64,000 nucleotides of DNA from Steinernema hermaphroditum (Eukaryota > Nematoda > Chromadorea > Rhabditida > Steinernematidae): positions 4,738,012 through 4,802,011 of the forward strand of contig CM059623.1 in assembly GCA_030435675.1 (NCBI GenBank). The letters are read 5' to 3'. A program made the position numbers and the translations under genes. Every line of letters starts with the position of its first letter. Within the stretch, counting starts at the first letter, position 1. The notes beneath the pieces were generated by a model that was given only the letters and a program-made list of their open reading frames with translations, had not been told where the DNA came from and ran no database searches. Shown piece after piece: positions 32,633 through 45,265 of the stretch.

Positions 32633-33552
32633 TTTTAGATACCAGACAAAACAGGGACCCGGGCCGGCGTTGAATCGATTGAGCTGGGAATTTAAAAGTG
32701 AAAGAATGGTAAAATGCTCATTCATGACGTCATACTACACATGGGCACAAATTGGAGTACCCCTTCACCAGTGTGGGTATCTGGCCCACCCATATCTATG
32801 ATATCTAAACGTACCACGGTCTTCAAAGCAACGAAGGACACAAATTGGTTTAGTCCTTCGACGATGTCGATCGGCTCTGCTCTTAACATCCAAAGCAAGC
32901 CTAGCCACGGCCTTCCCACTTTAAAGCGATCTCGAAGCGTATGTGGTTTCGGACGATAAACAAAGAACCCACGGCCCCCAAACCGCTTTGTTTGTTCGCA
33001 ACATGGGATCAGTCATAACAAATGACTCCAATCGGCCGCCGATCGATCAGAGTCGGCGAGAAGAAGGCGATAAATCTCACGAGTCCTTTGTTTCTCCTCT
33101 CTTTTCGTTTATATTCATAAAAGAACCACTCAGCCCTCTCTCGACCAGCGCAATCGCTTTCTAAGAAATGTTGTTTTCTTGTCGCGGACCCTTTTCACCA
33201 CCACTATGGCCCATTTAGCCGCATATTGCGGCTCGCCCTTCGGCTGTCGGAGCCGTTTAGCGGAGTTCCGGGAGTCGCAACTCGGCACAAATGCTTCTTC
33301 TTCTTCTCTCCACGTCGAACATCGTGTAATTGTTTGAGTGATTAGCGCTTTTTCGTCCCAATGAAATATCGCCCTCTGACGGGTCCGCCCCCCGGCGCCC
33401 CTCCCTCGACTCCTTTGCGCGCGCTTGATTACCCATTCGCCGCAGGAAGGCCGTGTCAGTGCTTCGGCCCCTTAACCTGACAAATGCCCCGACGGCCACC
33501 CTTCTAATCCTGGCATTCAGGTGACGTCGATGAAGTGCGCCGCCGCGAGTCG
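32633..33552. other. Intergenic; no gene recognised
   Basis: Short conflicting frames only. A short hairpin (GCCGCATATTGCGGC) lies at about 33218-33232 ahead of the small secreted-protein candidate. Confidence 0.45.
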
Positions 33553-34090
33553 ATGTTTCCGATCGTCGTCGTCTTTTGGACTCTAATTGTGGCTCTGGTG
33601 GTGGAGACGGTGCCCGAGAGGCCCAGAGTCGCCTCGGCCATCGATGACTCCGGGCAGTTGAACAGGATCGTACTCGAGGACAGTGACAGGAGTCTGAACA
33701 TCCTCGAGTGCTCACATGTACTGTAAGTGGACATGTTAGTCGAACATTCAAGACATGAATCGGAGGGGACGGGACTGTATGACAGGGACTAGCAAGACTC
33801 ACTTAATATGATCAGTTATCCAACTATAGCTGATATGATCCCAAATCTCCCGATCTTGGAAAGGGAAAGCAACTTGCAACGTTCGATGTGTCTAGATGAT
33901 TAAAATAGTATTATACTATCAGTCACAGGCACTTTTCGACCTTTTTTTGATATCCAAGTACCTTACCGGTCTTGGGTGCTCATCGCATAAACTTCTTTTT
34001 AGCGCTCTTTTCAGGAGACCTTTTTCTGTTGCATTGTACTTTCGTTCCCCAACTGATTTTGGGGATAAGACGTTCACCCATCCTGCGTGA
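33553..34090 (+). CDS. Small secreted protein candidate, 2 exons
   Basis: Exons 33553-33722 and 34015-34090 join in phase across a 292-nt intron with good GTAAGT and TTTTCAG ends and encode 81 aa. The start MFPIVVVFWTLIVALVVETV is a strong signal peptide or membrane anchor. The mature part (ERPRVASAIDDSGQLNRI...) has a single Cys and no dibasic neuropeptide pattern. An out-of-frame ATG lies 27 bases upstream, between a TTCAG acceptor and the proposed start. No family is recognised; the splice agreement is the main support. Confidence 0.35.
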
Positions 34091-37000
34091 TTCTGGACTA
34101 CAGTGAGAAACTTTGAGTACATCACGAGATGTTCCCATTAGTATTAATTTGCATGAATGCGGCCGAGGCCTCGGGTGGCAGAAGAGTGCTCCGAAAAACA
34201 ACCCTCTCGTCCACAAGTGCATGCCTAAGTGTCATAAATCATGTCCTCTGTCATAAGAAGCGGGGCGTACGAAAACCCATTAGGAACTTTCGTTCCATCG
34301 ATGAAAGAAAAACAACTTCCTATTCCGGGGCAAAAAGTTAATTGAGTGTTGAGCAGGAAGCAATCAAATTTAGTTTGACAAATAGCTTCACTTCTTACAT
34401 GAACATTCCTTTTTTGGCGATTTTAGGTGTCACTTAGCGGAAATTAGCTGATTTGGAATTGTAAAAATGTGTTTGTTCAAATGTTCCCGATTCAACACCT
34501 CCTTGGTGTCCCATGCCTTATGGAAGCCGATCGTTGTACCGAGAACGACCGCTCACTCAACTCATTTCTGAGAGAACAGACCGATGGACATCGACACAAT
34601 CTTGTTTATGGGTGGAGTGGACAAATAAAGGGACTTTTGAGACAGTCTAATAGATCACTATTGCTTTTAACGGACCCAGAAATAGACTGGGACATTTCTA
34701 GATGCTAAATTCCACAATGTGCCATCTGATATTTTAAAAAATTGACAACTGGCCTCTACTCTCCAGGGTCTCCACTTGAATCTAATTCACTAACTAGACC
34801 ATTTCAACACAGAAAAGCTGAAGTTCATCCTTTCAGTTTTATCCGAAAAATTACCTACGACTAGAGACATTTCTTAAGATTCGAAAGGTTCTTGTTATGA
34901 ACATGTGACATTCACTTTCATTGGTCATTTCTCAGTGAATGTTTTCCTGGATGTCATGCTTTTTGATTGATTAAAGTCTTAAGGGTGATCAAATCCCTCG
35001 ACATCTCCAGATAGGACTCCATCAATTGTCGATGTATGTACATAACTACCAATGATAGTCATCCCTTTCTTCAAGGGATGAAGCGGCTCTCTAGGTTCTG
35101 GATTCTTCGAGAGAAGTCACCCTCTGGCACAACATCTTTTCCATGTATTGTCAACAAATTAAAGTCATCCTCCATGGGACAGAAAGGGCGCGAAAAGCGT
35201 CGGCTGTACGGCGCCGTTTCCACTCGAACGCGCCAACTTTCCTCGAATGCATAATTGATACTTGCAGCGCACGCCGAAGCACATCTTCCCAAACGCGCGG
35301 CGGCGTTAATTTGGCTCGATTCAGAGGCCATCAGCGAGCGGGAACGAGGGAGAGGGAGAGGGGGGCCACGTCAGTGGTCAAACAGTTAATTAAGAGTGCG
35401 TGGAACTTCGAGCGGAAGTGGCGCCGTTGAGAGAAAAGGCCGGCGAAGTCATTAGAAGTGCCCGAAATTAACTCGCGGAGACTTAGGGGAAGTGGAGTAC
35501 TCCAAGCACGTCATAGGACTGCACACATTTTAAAGCGACGAGAACTCGACCAGAAACATTCGGCTTTTTTTGAACCGGGAAGCCACTAGAATTATTCCAA
35601 TGCATTTATATATTGGGAGATCAAGATCAAATCCGTTATTCTTCCGTTTCAATCACATTAGTGATCATCCTTTCTTGTACAAAAGCTGCAACTGAGACTC
35701 CTAAGTGAATATGCATCCAAAAACTATGGTCTTGCCCGATCAAAAACAACGGGATTACAGAGAATGTCAGACCTGCTATAAACAAGCATATCCCTTCAAG
35801 GATGAAGAGTCTTGGTCATGAAATATTTGGAGAAATCTCACGGGATCTCAGAACTTCTTGGGATTAGTGGGACATTCCTACAACGAGCATGTGGAAAATA
35901 AACACACTCGATTCGGTCTTAAAATACCTTTTCTGTACATATCTCTGTTGTTTCTCGTGTGATTCAAAGTTGAAGAAAGCCACTATGGGAAAATGGAAAA
36001 AAAACGAAAAAACAGAGAGCTAGGCCTTTGTATTATCAAGCTATGAATCTATAGATCCAGTCCACAGAGTTCTCTTCGCTTTTGACATCCATCTTTTGAC
36101 CTTCCACCTCCACTTCCATCGGCAAAAACGTGTTTTTGGTGGATGTTGATCTAAAGAGATGAACTTCAGAAGGATCCAAAAAGCAGGGCTAGAGATTCCT
36201 TAGTTCATACACATCTGTTGACGGTAGATCAGATGGTAGACAGTCTAGAGCGCCTTCCGTCATTGTTCAATTGTGCATTTGTGTATCTCTCGAGTAAAGG
36301 ACTGGTCATCCATCCATCTTTGAGCTTTGGCTACAACTGTGGCTGGGCTCCGTCTACTAGAGTGGAAGACATCTCTTAAGCACCTTCATTGTTATTCCAC
36401 TGAGGGTCAAGTCGATCGCTCATTGATGTAAACGCCACTCTTGCAGCGACACCCTCAAAAGCACCTTTCTCCCTGCAGTACTCCATGTGAGCAATAAACA
36501 ATTTATGGCTATCGGCCGCTCGGCGTATTGAATGTCGACAAAAACTCTCTCCTATCTCGGATTTCACTCGGCGGCGCAATTCGAGTGGATGTTTTGCCTG
36601 TTTTTATCATTCTGTTCGGCGTGTATTCGCTAAAAGCATCGGCGAGACTTCCGAACATAAACAAATTATCAGTCGCCGATGGGAAGCATTTCAATTTGGC
36701 GCCTAATTGGATTTTGCCGAGTGGCACGGCAAAACAGGGAAACTTTCTGAGATAGAACTCGAGAAACAGCGGAAATTCTCCTTTGCACACGTCATCCGAG
36801 AGCTTTCTTAAGCATGCTCCCATCTGGAAGTCCATTAGACGACGGCAGTTCAGATCTTAAAGGTAAACACATCTATTGTTTTCCTCCCCCAAAAACTTTG
36901 AAAACATGAAATGTTCTGTACTTGCAAGCCTTTTGATGTCCTCTGATGATCGATTATGATGACTTCTTTTATTCGCAACAGCTGATGGATAAACACAAGT

Positions 37001-38538
37001 TGTAGCCGAAGAAGTGCATTATTGAAAATCAATTTATGAGCATTCTTTTATGACCTTCTCATATTTCAAACATTCGGCCGATTTATGTGCGTAATCTAAC
37101 ACGCCGTCTTCACATTAACTTTTTATGAGAGAAATATGATTTCCAATACTTCCGCGTCGACGATGTGAGCGAGACGCTGCAAAAGCGCATTTGGTGGTGA
37201 TTGGGGTTATAGTACAGATGTGGAGATTCTTGGCTTTTTTGGAAACACATAGAGAATATGTAGATGCACAGTGTTTGAAGATATGTGCTTCGTACGGAGT
37301 GTGCGCAACAGAGATGGGCTCAGCCGTTGATGTACTCTGTTATGAATATACAGGCACACGTAGAAAGGACACTGTAGACAGAAGTCTAGGAGGCGTCTGT
37401 TGGCAGAGACAGCCATTCTTGTGATAAGAATCAGTATGAAGTGGTGTGACGGCCGGTTTCAGACAGGTCTAAATGTCTAATTTGAAATGACTTCCGAGAC
37501 ATTTGTCTAAAGTGCCCTTTTTTGAATCAACCATTCTTTTGGCAAGAATCAGTGTGAAGCGGCGTGAAGACTGATTTCAGACAGGTCTCCTTGGCATAAT
37601 TTGTCTATCGGATTTGTCAGGGTTTGTCGCTATTTCTGCTCTTTGGAGCTCCAAGGGGCTCGCACCTTTTTGTCTTGTGTCATTTGTACTCCCTTTATCC
37701 ACAGATAGAGACACACAACTTCTGCACTTGCTCTCAATTTACTTTTTTGGTCGACATTCACATAAGTCTGAGTGGTGCTAAGTTCCAACAAGGACATCCC
37801 CCAAACGAAGCTAATGACTTCGCGTAGACATGTTTCTACGGTAAAGTGAACATCACAGCATGCGAATGAGATGAACGAGTTCAGGGAAATCAAGGGACCT
37901 CCGATTTTCATCTGATCTTTTCTTCTTTCTCTGGTACATACATGTTTCCCATCTGTTTCCCAAGAATGACTTCCCTGGCCGAAGTGCCCTCTACCGCTGC
38001 CCTCCAGCGAAAGCGCCATTGATCACCGCCGCCCCGTCCTAGCCAAACGTCTGCTTCTCAATCCGGGCCATAAATTCCTGCAAAGACCGCCGCTCCCCAC
38101 AATTCGTCCACCGAAGCGCGAGTAATTCCGATTTGTGACGCCTCTCCGAGCCGTCCGAATCTCAGAATTCTGCGGCGGCGACCCCATTAGGAATGCATTA
38201 TCGCTGGACGCACGCGCAATCGAGTCCTCTCCGATAAGGGCGCCTTTCCTTCGGACCCACGCACTCCTGCTACGGACGAGGTGTGCACGCCGAGGGCGAA
38301 GTGCCAATTGCAGCGCTTTTTCGCGCTCAATTGAATTCGGACGGAGAGAAGGCGCCGTTGAGCAATATGGATGACAATTGCAGAAATTGGATCAGCTCGA
38401 TGAGGCACGGAAATTGGGTGCTCTGTTGAGGGGCGATGGCAACTTTGAGGGCCTGAAAATGGAACAGCTTTCTCAGATAGAGGGAGCTTACGCACTACAG
38501 TATCTCACACTTTCAGATGTGAGGAGAAGGAGTCCTTT
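34091..38538. other. Long intergenic region with scattered repeat scraps
   Basis: No gene is supportable over 4.4 kb. A short piece at about 34540-34590 resembles the 5' part of SINE-B in reverse (GAGAACGACCGCTCACTCAA). Minus-strand frames at 36509-36835 and plus-strand frames near 35143 and 37191 lack splice support or domains. The stretch 38360-38518 may carry the leader or a first exon of the next gene. Confidence 0.45.
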
Positions 38539-38760
38539 ATGGCGTACTTCGTCTGCTGCGACGAAGAGTTCAACCAGAAGTTCGAGCACAAATTCACCAT
38601 CAGGCCCGAGGACCGTTGTTGTCGCCGAATCAAGTTCTGGTTCTTGTAAGCCCTCTTGCATCCTAGCAGAGTCACAGAAGTCGATTTCAGCCCTGTCACG
38701 ATAGCTACGCTCGGCTTCACCTTGGGTGCCGTTTTCGCCATGTGCTTTCAATGTCGATAA
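38539..38760 (+). CDS. Small Cys-rich single-pass membrane protein, 3' exons
   Basis: Exons (38519/38539)-38645 and 38691-38760, separated by a 45-nt intron, give at least 59 residues starting MAYFVCCDEEFNQKFEHKF. Paired cysteines (VCC...RCC) are followed by RIKFWFFPVTIATLGFTLGA, a single transmembrane segment, and a very short tail. Nematodes have many such small Cys-rich membrane proteins (CX-module-like). The upstream in-frame sequence CEEKES after a TTTCAG acceptor at 38518 suggests that an N-terminal, signal-peptide-bearing exon is missing from this model. It is convergent with dbt. Confidence 0.5.
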
Positions 38761-38858
38761 ACCGCTGTCAATCATTGCCTCATATCACTTCTGCTATAAA
38801 AGATGTATCTCCATCACGTGTTCTCAAGTTCCGGCAGAAAGTCAAAGTCACAACACAG

Positions 38859-38898
38859 AGAGTGTCTATTAAATACACCGAGAGTGTCTATTAAATCC
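38859..38898. repeat. 22-bp tandem duplication near the dbt 3' end
   Basis: AGAGTGTCTATTAAAT occurs twice with period 22 (38859 and 38881), just downstream of the dbt stop on its strand. It may affect the 3' UTR. Confidence 0.7.
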
Positions 38899-38942
38899 AT
38901 TATTAAGACATAAATATACATACATATCACATATACTGTCTT

Positions 38943-40598
38943 CTAGCGCATGTCCGCTATCATGATCTCAAGATTCTCGAGGTACACTTTGAACAGATTG
39001 CTGAATCGCGCTACCGTAGCTCCGTCAACGACACGGTGGTCAGCTGCCCATGAGACTTCAACCAAATGAGTTGTGTACACCTAAACAGACCATTTAGAAC
39101 AGTTCTCCAACAGGTAAACACACCTGCCCATTGCCGTCCACACGTGGTAGATTCTGGATCTTTCCCAGGCCAGCGATCGCGACTTGAGGAGCGAAAATGA
39201 TCGGATTGACCGATGTTCCACCGATCTAGAAGAGAATAGTGACATAAGAGAAACTACAAAGGTCCAACTAACCGCTCCAATGTTAGACAACGTAAAGGTT
39301 CCACCGGTGATATCCTCTTTGGAAATTTTCTGTCGCTTTCCGGCCTCAATCAAACGATTCAGCTCCGCGGCGATTTCCCACAAGTTGCGCTGCTCACAGT
39401 TTTTAATGTTCGGGACGACGAGGCCGCCGGGGGTGTCCATCGCGAAGCAGATATTGTGACTGGCCTTGTAGATGATGTTCTCGAACTTTTCGTGCGCACA
39501 AGAGTTGATCATTGGGAATTTGGTGAGCGCCATGGATGCTGCTTTGATGAACATCGGCATGTAGCTCATCTTGATACCGCGCTCCTGCTCTTGCTTCTTC
39601 AACAGATTTCGGAGTTCGATCACTTTGTCCATATTCACCTACAAACGCAAACGGTGGTGTTCCAGGTGGTAGAGCTTCACTAATACCTCATCGTTATATC
39701 CAAGGTGTGGAATCTTCAGAGCTTCTGACATCGACTTGACCATGGCTCTTGCGTAACCACGAACGGGTACGACTTGGTCCTCCTTGAGTGGCTGCAACGG
39801 CGATTTCTTTGGCGTCTGGGCAGAATCCGACCTGACGTGAGGTGTAAAGGAAGTTGGAGTTGGATCTACAATAACTTTTCACTTAATTACATCTATCGAC
39901 TTGACCATGAACGTACCTTTAGTTATCTGCCCGAGAGATCTCATGACATCTTCTTTCAACACTCGACCGCCCTTGCCAGTTCCGTCCACCGTCGACAGAT
40001 CTACCTATAAACGACTTCATGATATGCCGACAATGACTTCTCGTGCCTTATTTTCCATCGCAGCGCGTCTAACGGCCGGAGTAGCCAGCTTCTTATTCTG
40101 AGTTCCAGGGACTTCACACGAAATGCTTCCATAAACAGATGAAGCACTTTCGGGAACTACGTTCGCTTCGGTCTCCAGTATCTCCTCACCGTCGGAGAGC
40201 TCAATGTCGATCAGTGGCTTCCCTACTTTTGCCACATCATCCACCTTGTAGTATCTGTACAAGGACCAATAGATGCATTTGATGAAAGTCGAACATACAG
40301 CTTTTTGACGATTCCATCGTACCGGCTGGTAATGCTTACGGCCGCCTTGTCGCTCTGCACTTCGCAGATATTGTCGAACTGGTGAACACGGTCGCCTTCT
40401 TTGATGTACCTGAAACGAGCAGAAATTATCGAAAACACGATAAGTGTCGACTAACCATTCTTTGACCTGGACTTCCGCGATTCCTTCGCCGATATCTGCT
40501 AACTTGAAAGGCACGAGTGGTCCGTTTAGAAGGGAAGAGGCGTGCAGACGGCGGACGGAGATGAGGCGCGGCGCCAGGCTTTGCCGCAGAAGGAACAT
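38943..40598 (-). CDS. dbt-1: Branched-chain 2-oxoacid dehydrogenase E2 (lipoamide acyltransferase), 8 exons
   Basis: Mitochondrial E2 core of the branched-chain alpha-keto acid dehydrogenase complex; it transfers acyl groups from E1 to CoA in Val/Leu/Ile breakdown. Exons: 40598-40456, 40409-40299, 40254-40038, 40004-39917, 39865-39687, 39638-39273, 39225-39124 and 39080-38943, all in phase, 447 aa. In order: a basic presequence ([20 protein letters not shown]); the lipoyl domain with lipoyl-Lys motif [11 protein letters not shown]; the E3-binding domain (ATPAVRRAA...[13 protein letters not shown]); a linker; and the catalytic domain ([27 protein letters not shown]) with the active-site HRVVDG. 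The third donor is GTCATT, a weaker consensus; a GC donor 9 bases upstream is an alternative. A CTTCCAG acceptor lies 5 bases before the ATG, suggesting trans-splicing. Confidence 0.95.
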
Positions 40599-40906
40599 GG
40601 CTTCTGGAAGAGAGCGTATTAGGCCGAAGCGCGGGGAGAGACCGACGAAGCAGCGCGTCGTGGGAAAGGCCGTGTGCCAAATGAGCTGCAGATGCAGATG
40701 CAGAGGCGTCTGCAGCAGACAGAGACTGTCTACGATGTAGACCGTCTGCAACGAGTGGTGAACTCATTTGGGAGTTTCCTCTCGTCTTGGCGGTCTGCCT
40801 CAAACCAAACTCGGATTTTAATACTGTCTTTCATGTAATTCGTTGCGAGAGCACCACAGTCTGTTTGTTTTAGGCCCAAACACAGATCGTCTCGTCAGAA
40901 TAAACA

Positions 40907-40912
40907 TTTATT
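40907..40912 (-). promoter_or_regulatory. Polyadenylation signal of the 184-aa gene
   Basis: AATAAA on the minus strand, 25-30 bases after the stop at 40937. It lies in the near-palindrome AATAAACATTTATT, so an AATAAA also faces the plus strand. Confidence 0.55.
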
Positions 40913-40936
40913 CACTTCTCCAACATCGTGCAAAAA

Positions 40937-41581
40937 CTAGTGCGTCGAATTCAAGTTTGATACGCTCTCCGTTGTCCTCTCCGTTGTGAGGATGTCGTCT
41001 AAGTGGACGAAGTTTTCTGTCAATCCCGAAGCCTTCTTCACGTCTAAAATCGCCTCTGTGTGAACGTCTTTCAACCAGGCGTACTCACCCCTGATGCTTA
41101 CTTTGCCCTTACTATTAATCATCGTTTTCATCTTCTTCTTGGATCCTCTTCTCTTCTGTTTTTGCCCGCTTCCGGAGTTCGAATCCTGGTCTCTGGTGCT
41201 GGGACTTGCGGGGATGTTCACAGTCGCGTTTGGAGCTGAATTGTAGAGAATCTAGAAAGAAAACTTAGAAGACGACTCAGAATTGCGTACTTACCGTAAC
41301 CTTCCGCGGTGTCCGCTGTATCTCCTGGCCTTCTATCTCGCTGCTGTCGTCGATATCGGGTATCCTGGCAGAAAAGTGTTTGTTTATCCTGTTCTCGAAG
41401 ACCTTCTGAAACAGCGAATCGCTGAAGCTACCGTAACCTGTAAAGCGCTTACGTTTGCAATATGATGGCGCAGCTTTTGTGCCTCGCTTTCGTGTTCCTT
41501 CTTCTGGCGTATGCAGTGGTAGAGAATCACTACAGCCAGCGTTAACCTGATGGAATTGAGTTTCCTCTTTTTTTGGTGCAT
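40937..41581 (-). CDS. Small membrane-anchored basic protein, 3 exons, unknown function
   Basis: Exons 41581-41453, 41405-41295 and 41251-40937 agree in phase and encode 184 aa. Near the N terminus is a short hydrophobic stretch (RLTLAVVILYHCI), possibly a signal anchor, then a charged helix (RQKKEHESEAQKLRHHIAN). The rest is polar with a strongly basic cluster (GQKQKRRGSKKKMKT) and ends SVSNLNSTH. Introns are 43-47 nt. It lies 338 bases upstream of dbt on the same strand, so the two could be co-transcribed as a nematode operon. No family is recognised. The first ATG may be replaced if a leader is spliced at the internal ATCAG. Confidence 0.55.
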
Positions 41582-42030
41582 TAATCGGAACCTGTGTCCC
41601 GATAGTGGTTTGAATTTTCAGGTTGGAGCCTGGCGCACTTTTTTCAATGGTAGTCAGTAATCGTCATTGGTCAAAATCGTTTTTTTAGATGAGTAAAATG
41701 CTTATTTTTTCTATCCTCCTGTCGTATTGGTCATCTTCATGTATTATTTGTGCGTGCCGGACGTACCCGTGGTCACCCAATCCTGAACCCAACGCTCCGT
41801 TACGCAAACAGAGCCGCTCGAGCAGAGCGCATGCAAATCTCCCCTTGTCGGCTGACGACAATCGCCTTTCTTCTCCGGCGCCTTCCCTTCTCAGAGCAAT
41901 AGAGTTCATCGTGAAGGTCACCAGTTGCGGTTGCCGCTCCGCGTCTTCGGTGCCCTAGATTCTCGCGCGCTCCCCGTCAACCGGCCGTCCGTCGGCGTTG
42001 TTTTAGCGATTTAGCGCTAATTTCAGCGAG
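41582..42030. other. Divergent intergenic region
   Basis: Separates the minus-strand 184-aa gene from the plus-strand clarin-like gene and probably holds both promoters. A TTTCAG acceptor at 42021-42026, four bases before ATG 42031, is a likely spliced-leader site. No named element is seen. Confidence 0.45.
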
Positions 42031-43894
42031 ATGTCCTTCGCGTGCCGCCGCATCTGCGTCTTCCTGGCCGTGCCCCTCTTCACCCTCTCTTTCTCGCTCG
42101 CCCTCACCGCCCTCGTCACCGACTTCTGGTTCGAGGCGACGCCCGTCGATCGTCAGGGCAACACCTACGACGACAGCTTCGTCCACAGCGGGCTCTTCGC
42201 CGGAGTGCGGCAGCTGAATTGGGGACTCGGCTCTAAGTTCGAGCCCTTCTTGGGTGAGTTCCTATAGAACTACGTGACTAAAGTATACCGTATCAGATAT
42301 GGAAGCAAAATGAATTGCATCCATTAAGGATACATCCTGTTACGGGTTTTTGCTTCCTTCTACCCGCGAAATAACTTGACTAGGTAACCAAGTTGAGCGA
42401 AATTACGAAATTAGTGAAAATTGGCTTCGAAACCGATGTTTTTTGGATCCGAATGACGAATCTTGCCTCCAAAAAAAACATACTTCTGGCGTCTTTATCA
42501 GGCAGCCAATGTTTTCGGTTGTGCACCATTCTAGTGGACCATAAGCAATGCGATCAATAGATATCCATGGAATTCAGCGCGAATCTCAATTATTAACATT
42601 CAATTCTGGACTTACGGGATAAATATGAACATTCTATAACCCAATTTCTTCCTCAAACCAATCGTTAGGACCCAACAAACGATTGTATTAGAGTTCTGGA
42701 ATGTGTGTACTTAGCATGCAGCCTGTATACAATGGGGAAGCACCTTATCATAATCCCATGAATACTTAGTCTCAGAAAAAGAAATAGAAAGTGCTGCGAA
42801 AAAGGAGACTTCGGAACCTAGAAGTGCAATTCAGAAGTTCGTTTTCTGGAGACTGTTAGTTGGAATAAACAAAAATCAGTCACCTTTTGGAAGAAATAAA
42901 AACGGACTGAAGATGGAAAGACTCTCGCATCAGCACAAGCGTCGACTGGGGTCGGATGCAGCTGATCTCAAGAGCCAGAAACAACACGTTGTCCATGCGA
43001 TAAGGTGCGATGGTCCCCTCTGTGCACAAATGTGCTTTTTGGCATAGATAGTCTTTGAATCATTATGTCCCTTTGTGCACATCTTTTGAATTTCTTGGTA
43101 CTGTGGTCACCGTTCATGTGGTTTAATGATCGAAGAACATTACCAGAGTAGTAGATGTGAATTTGGGGTTTCAAGCGCACTCATATTGGACTGCTTAAAC
43201 GCCACCACGCGAAACATTTCAGTAAAGATAAGACGAAGTTGTGGTTGGAAGGAGTCACCACGGGTCTATATGTGCTTTTTGTATAGTCTTTGAATCATTG
43301 TGTCCCTTTGCGACTCTTAGTGACTGTCAGCTTCACCACAACCACCCTTTTGCAGTGTACAAAGAAGTGCACGATGGCGTCAGCTTCATGTGCAAGTTCA
43401 CGTGGGTGTTCAACATCTTCTTCCTGTGCCTCGGCCTCCTCTGGATCGCCATCGGCATCACCGTCAGTTTCGTGAGCACCGTCTCCAGGAAAGACGATTC
43501 CGTCGTCGGATCTAGTGGAATCTACTTGTGGAGTATCCTATCTCGTAGGTTAATCCCTTTCTTCTCGTCTACCAACAGGGTTCAGAGCTTTCGCTAAGCG
43601 CCAGCGCCCTTCTCTACCTCCTTCAGTTCTTCACCGCGATCAAAGCAAACGTTCTGCTGGAGGACCAGCTCAACTATGGATTCTCGACGGCAAACCGGGT
43701 TCAGTAAGTGCTCTACAGCCCTCCAATCCTGAGACGTCCACCTCTTTAGACTCGGCTACTCGTTCTGGTTCCTCGTCGGCGCCATCGGAAGCCTCTTCAT
43801 TCCGTCTTTCCTCATGATCGTGACGAGACAGAGAAGGTCGAAGAAGGATGAGATGGTCGTCGAACCCATCGATCACACTGTCTTCTTGTATTAA
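42031..43894 (+). CDS. Clarin/claudin-like four-transmembrane protein, 4 exons
   Basis: A tetraspan membrane protein resembling clarins (PMP22/claudin superfamily, plasma membrane). Exons: 42031-42253, 43356 to about 43532, 43579-43703 and 43750-43894. TM1 is in exon 1 (VFLAVPLFTLSFSLALTALV), followed by an extracellular loop with FVHSGLFAGVRQLNWG. TM2 (FNIFFLCLGLLWIAIGITVS) is in exon 2, TM3 (LSASALLYLLQFFTAIKANV) in exon 3 and TM4 (FWFLVGAIGSLFIPSFLMIV) in exon 4. The cytoplasmic tail ends DHTVFLY. Exons 1-2 and 3-4 join in phase, but no GT...AG pair joins exons 2 and 3 in frame: an indel, an unseen exon or an unusual splice site is implied. Intron 1 is about 1.1 kb. Confidence 0.7.
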
Positions 43895-44635
43895 CCATGA
43901 AATAGTAAAGATATGTCTTTGAAAGAGCGTTCGAAGAAGAGCCCTAAAAGGCCGAGGTCCCACCGCGAAGGGCGAGGGAATGAATTGTCATGTCACCTCT
44001 CCTTGTTCTAAGCAAGTACGGTTGTGTATTTACGGTGTTAACTCAGCGTTTGCCGTTCTTATCGCTAAAAATCGATGTGTTTTTCTTGTCGTTTGTAAAC
44101 ACTCCACATTTCACTTGTGAGCAGTGTGCGATTTTTGAAATTTCCAGCTTTGCGAGAGAAAATCGAAGGTGAGTCTTCCACTCAGTCATTATGTATCCTT
44201 TCGAATGGAAATTTTCGTCTCACAATCATATTCTTTTATTGGGTCTTCCTGTCCTAACCATTTCGTATTTTTCGCTGTTTCGCAAAAACATAAATATCTT
44301 CCTTTGAGGGTCATGCAGTAGTATGAGTAAAGAGATCTTCATGACAGCAGTAAACATCGAAAGCTAAAAACGGAGAACTGATTTTCAAAACAGGACGGTC
44401 TTGAGCGGTTGAAATGGAATGTCAGTTTGGGTCTTATCTGCCCCCTCCGATCTGATCAGCAACTATACAAGAGATAAAGAGCCCCCCTGCCATCAGAACG
44501 AACTCATCCGCTACTAAGGAAGGTATATTAGTTATTTTAGGCATGAAATCAACTATGACGAATCGCGAGTCTCTTTTGGAGGAGAAGCGAAGAATACAAA
44601 ATAGGGATTCCGTCAGGAGATCTCGTGAAAAGGTT
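43895..44635. other. Intergenic; nothing recognised
   Basis: No gene, repeat or signal could be assigned, other than a short plus-strand frame (43990-44172) with no support. Confidence 0.4.
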
Positions 44636-45090
44636 GTTCTTTATTGTACTTGAACAAAAAAAGGTACAAGAAGGGAGGTGCGGCCGACGTTGCCAACTAC
44701 ATACCGATTAGCTTACTATGCATCCACTTACTACTATCTACAATATCTGCACAACTCTAACGAAGATTGATGAAACACATACAACGAGCTATCGATGGAC
44801 CAAACTCAGGGTTCTCTGTGAATCAAGCCGGATTTCGCGCAGGATTTTCTACGACAGATCATCTACTAAACGCTCAACACTATAGCGAAAAAAAACTTTT
44901 ATGCTGTTTCGTGGACTTCTCCACAGCTTGTGATGGTGTAGGATATCAAATTACTGTATGTGGATGGAAGGTCGATGGTCAAGCAACCGAATTTTAAGCA
45001 AGGAAAGGTGTTTGTCAAGGCGATCGGTCGCTTTTTGTCTCCGAACTGTCTCATTCCGGACTACTGTATATATGCCCTTTTTTGGCCACC
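44636..45090 (+). pseudogene. Decayed LINE (non-LTR) reverse-transcriptase fragment
   Basis: Frame-broken peptides follow the order of a LINE reverse transcriptase: KGGAADVANYIPISLLC, then NQAGFRAGFSTTDHLLNAQH, then LLCCFVDFSTACDGVGYQIT (the FVDFxxAFD catalytic region, altered), and a KGVCQGD remnant of the RGVRQGDPLSP motif. Stops and shifts between them, and the lost AFD, show that it is dead. The YxDD motif, endonuclease and 3' end are not visible. It resembles RTE/Jockey-type elements, a possible source of the enzyme for the SINEs here. Confidence 0.75.
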
Positions 45091-45265
45091 TTGTATATCC
45101 ACTTTTCGTTTTACTGAGTTTCTGCAGAGGTTTGGCTCAATATTTCGCTCTTCTATATCTCCTGCTCTTCTTTCAAAAAAGCCTTCGATTTGGACCGTTA
45201 AGTGAACCATAGAACCGAAGCCTCAAAGGGTAGAGAAGTCTGTGTTCAGTGTATTCGCATTGCAG

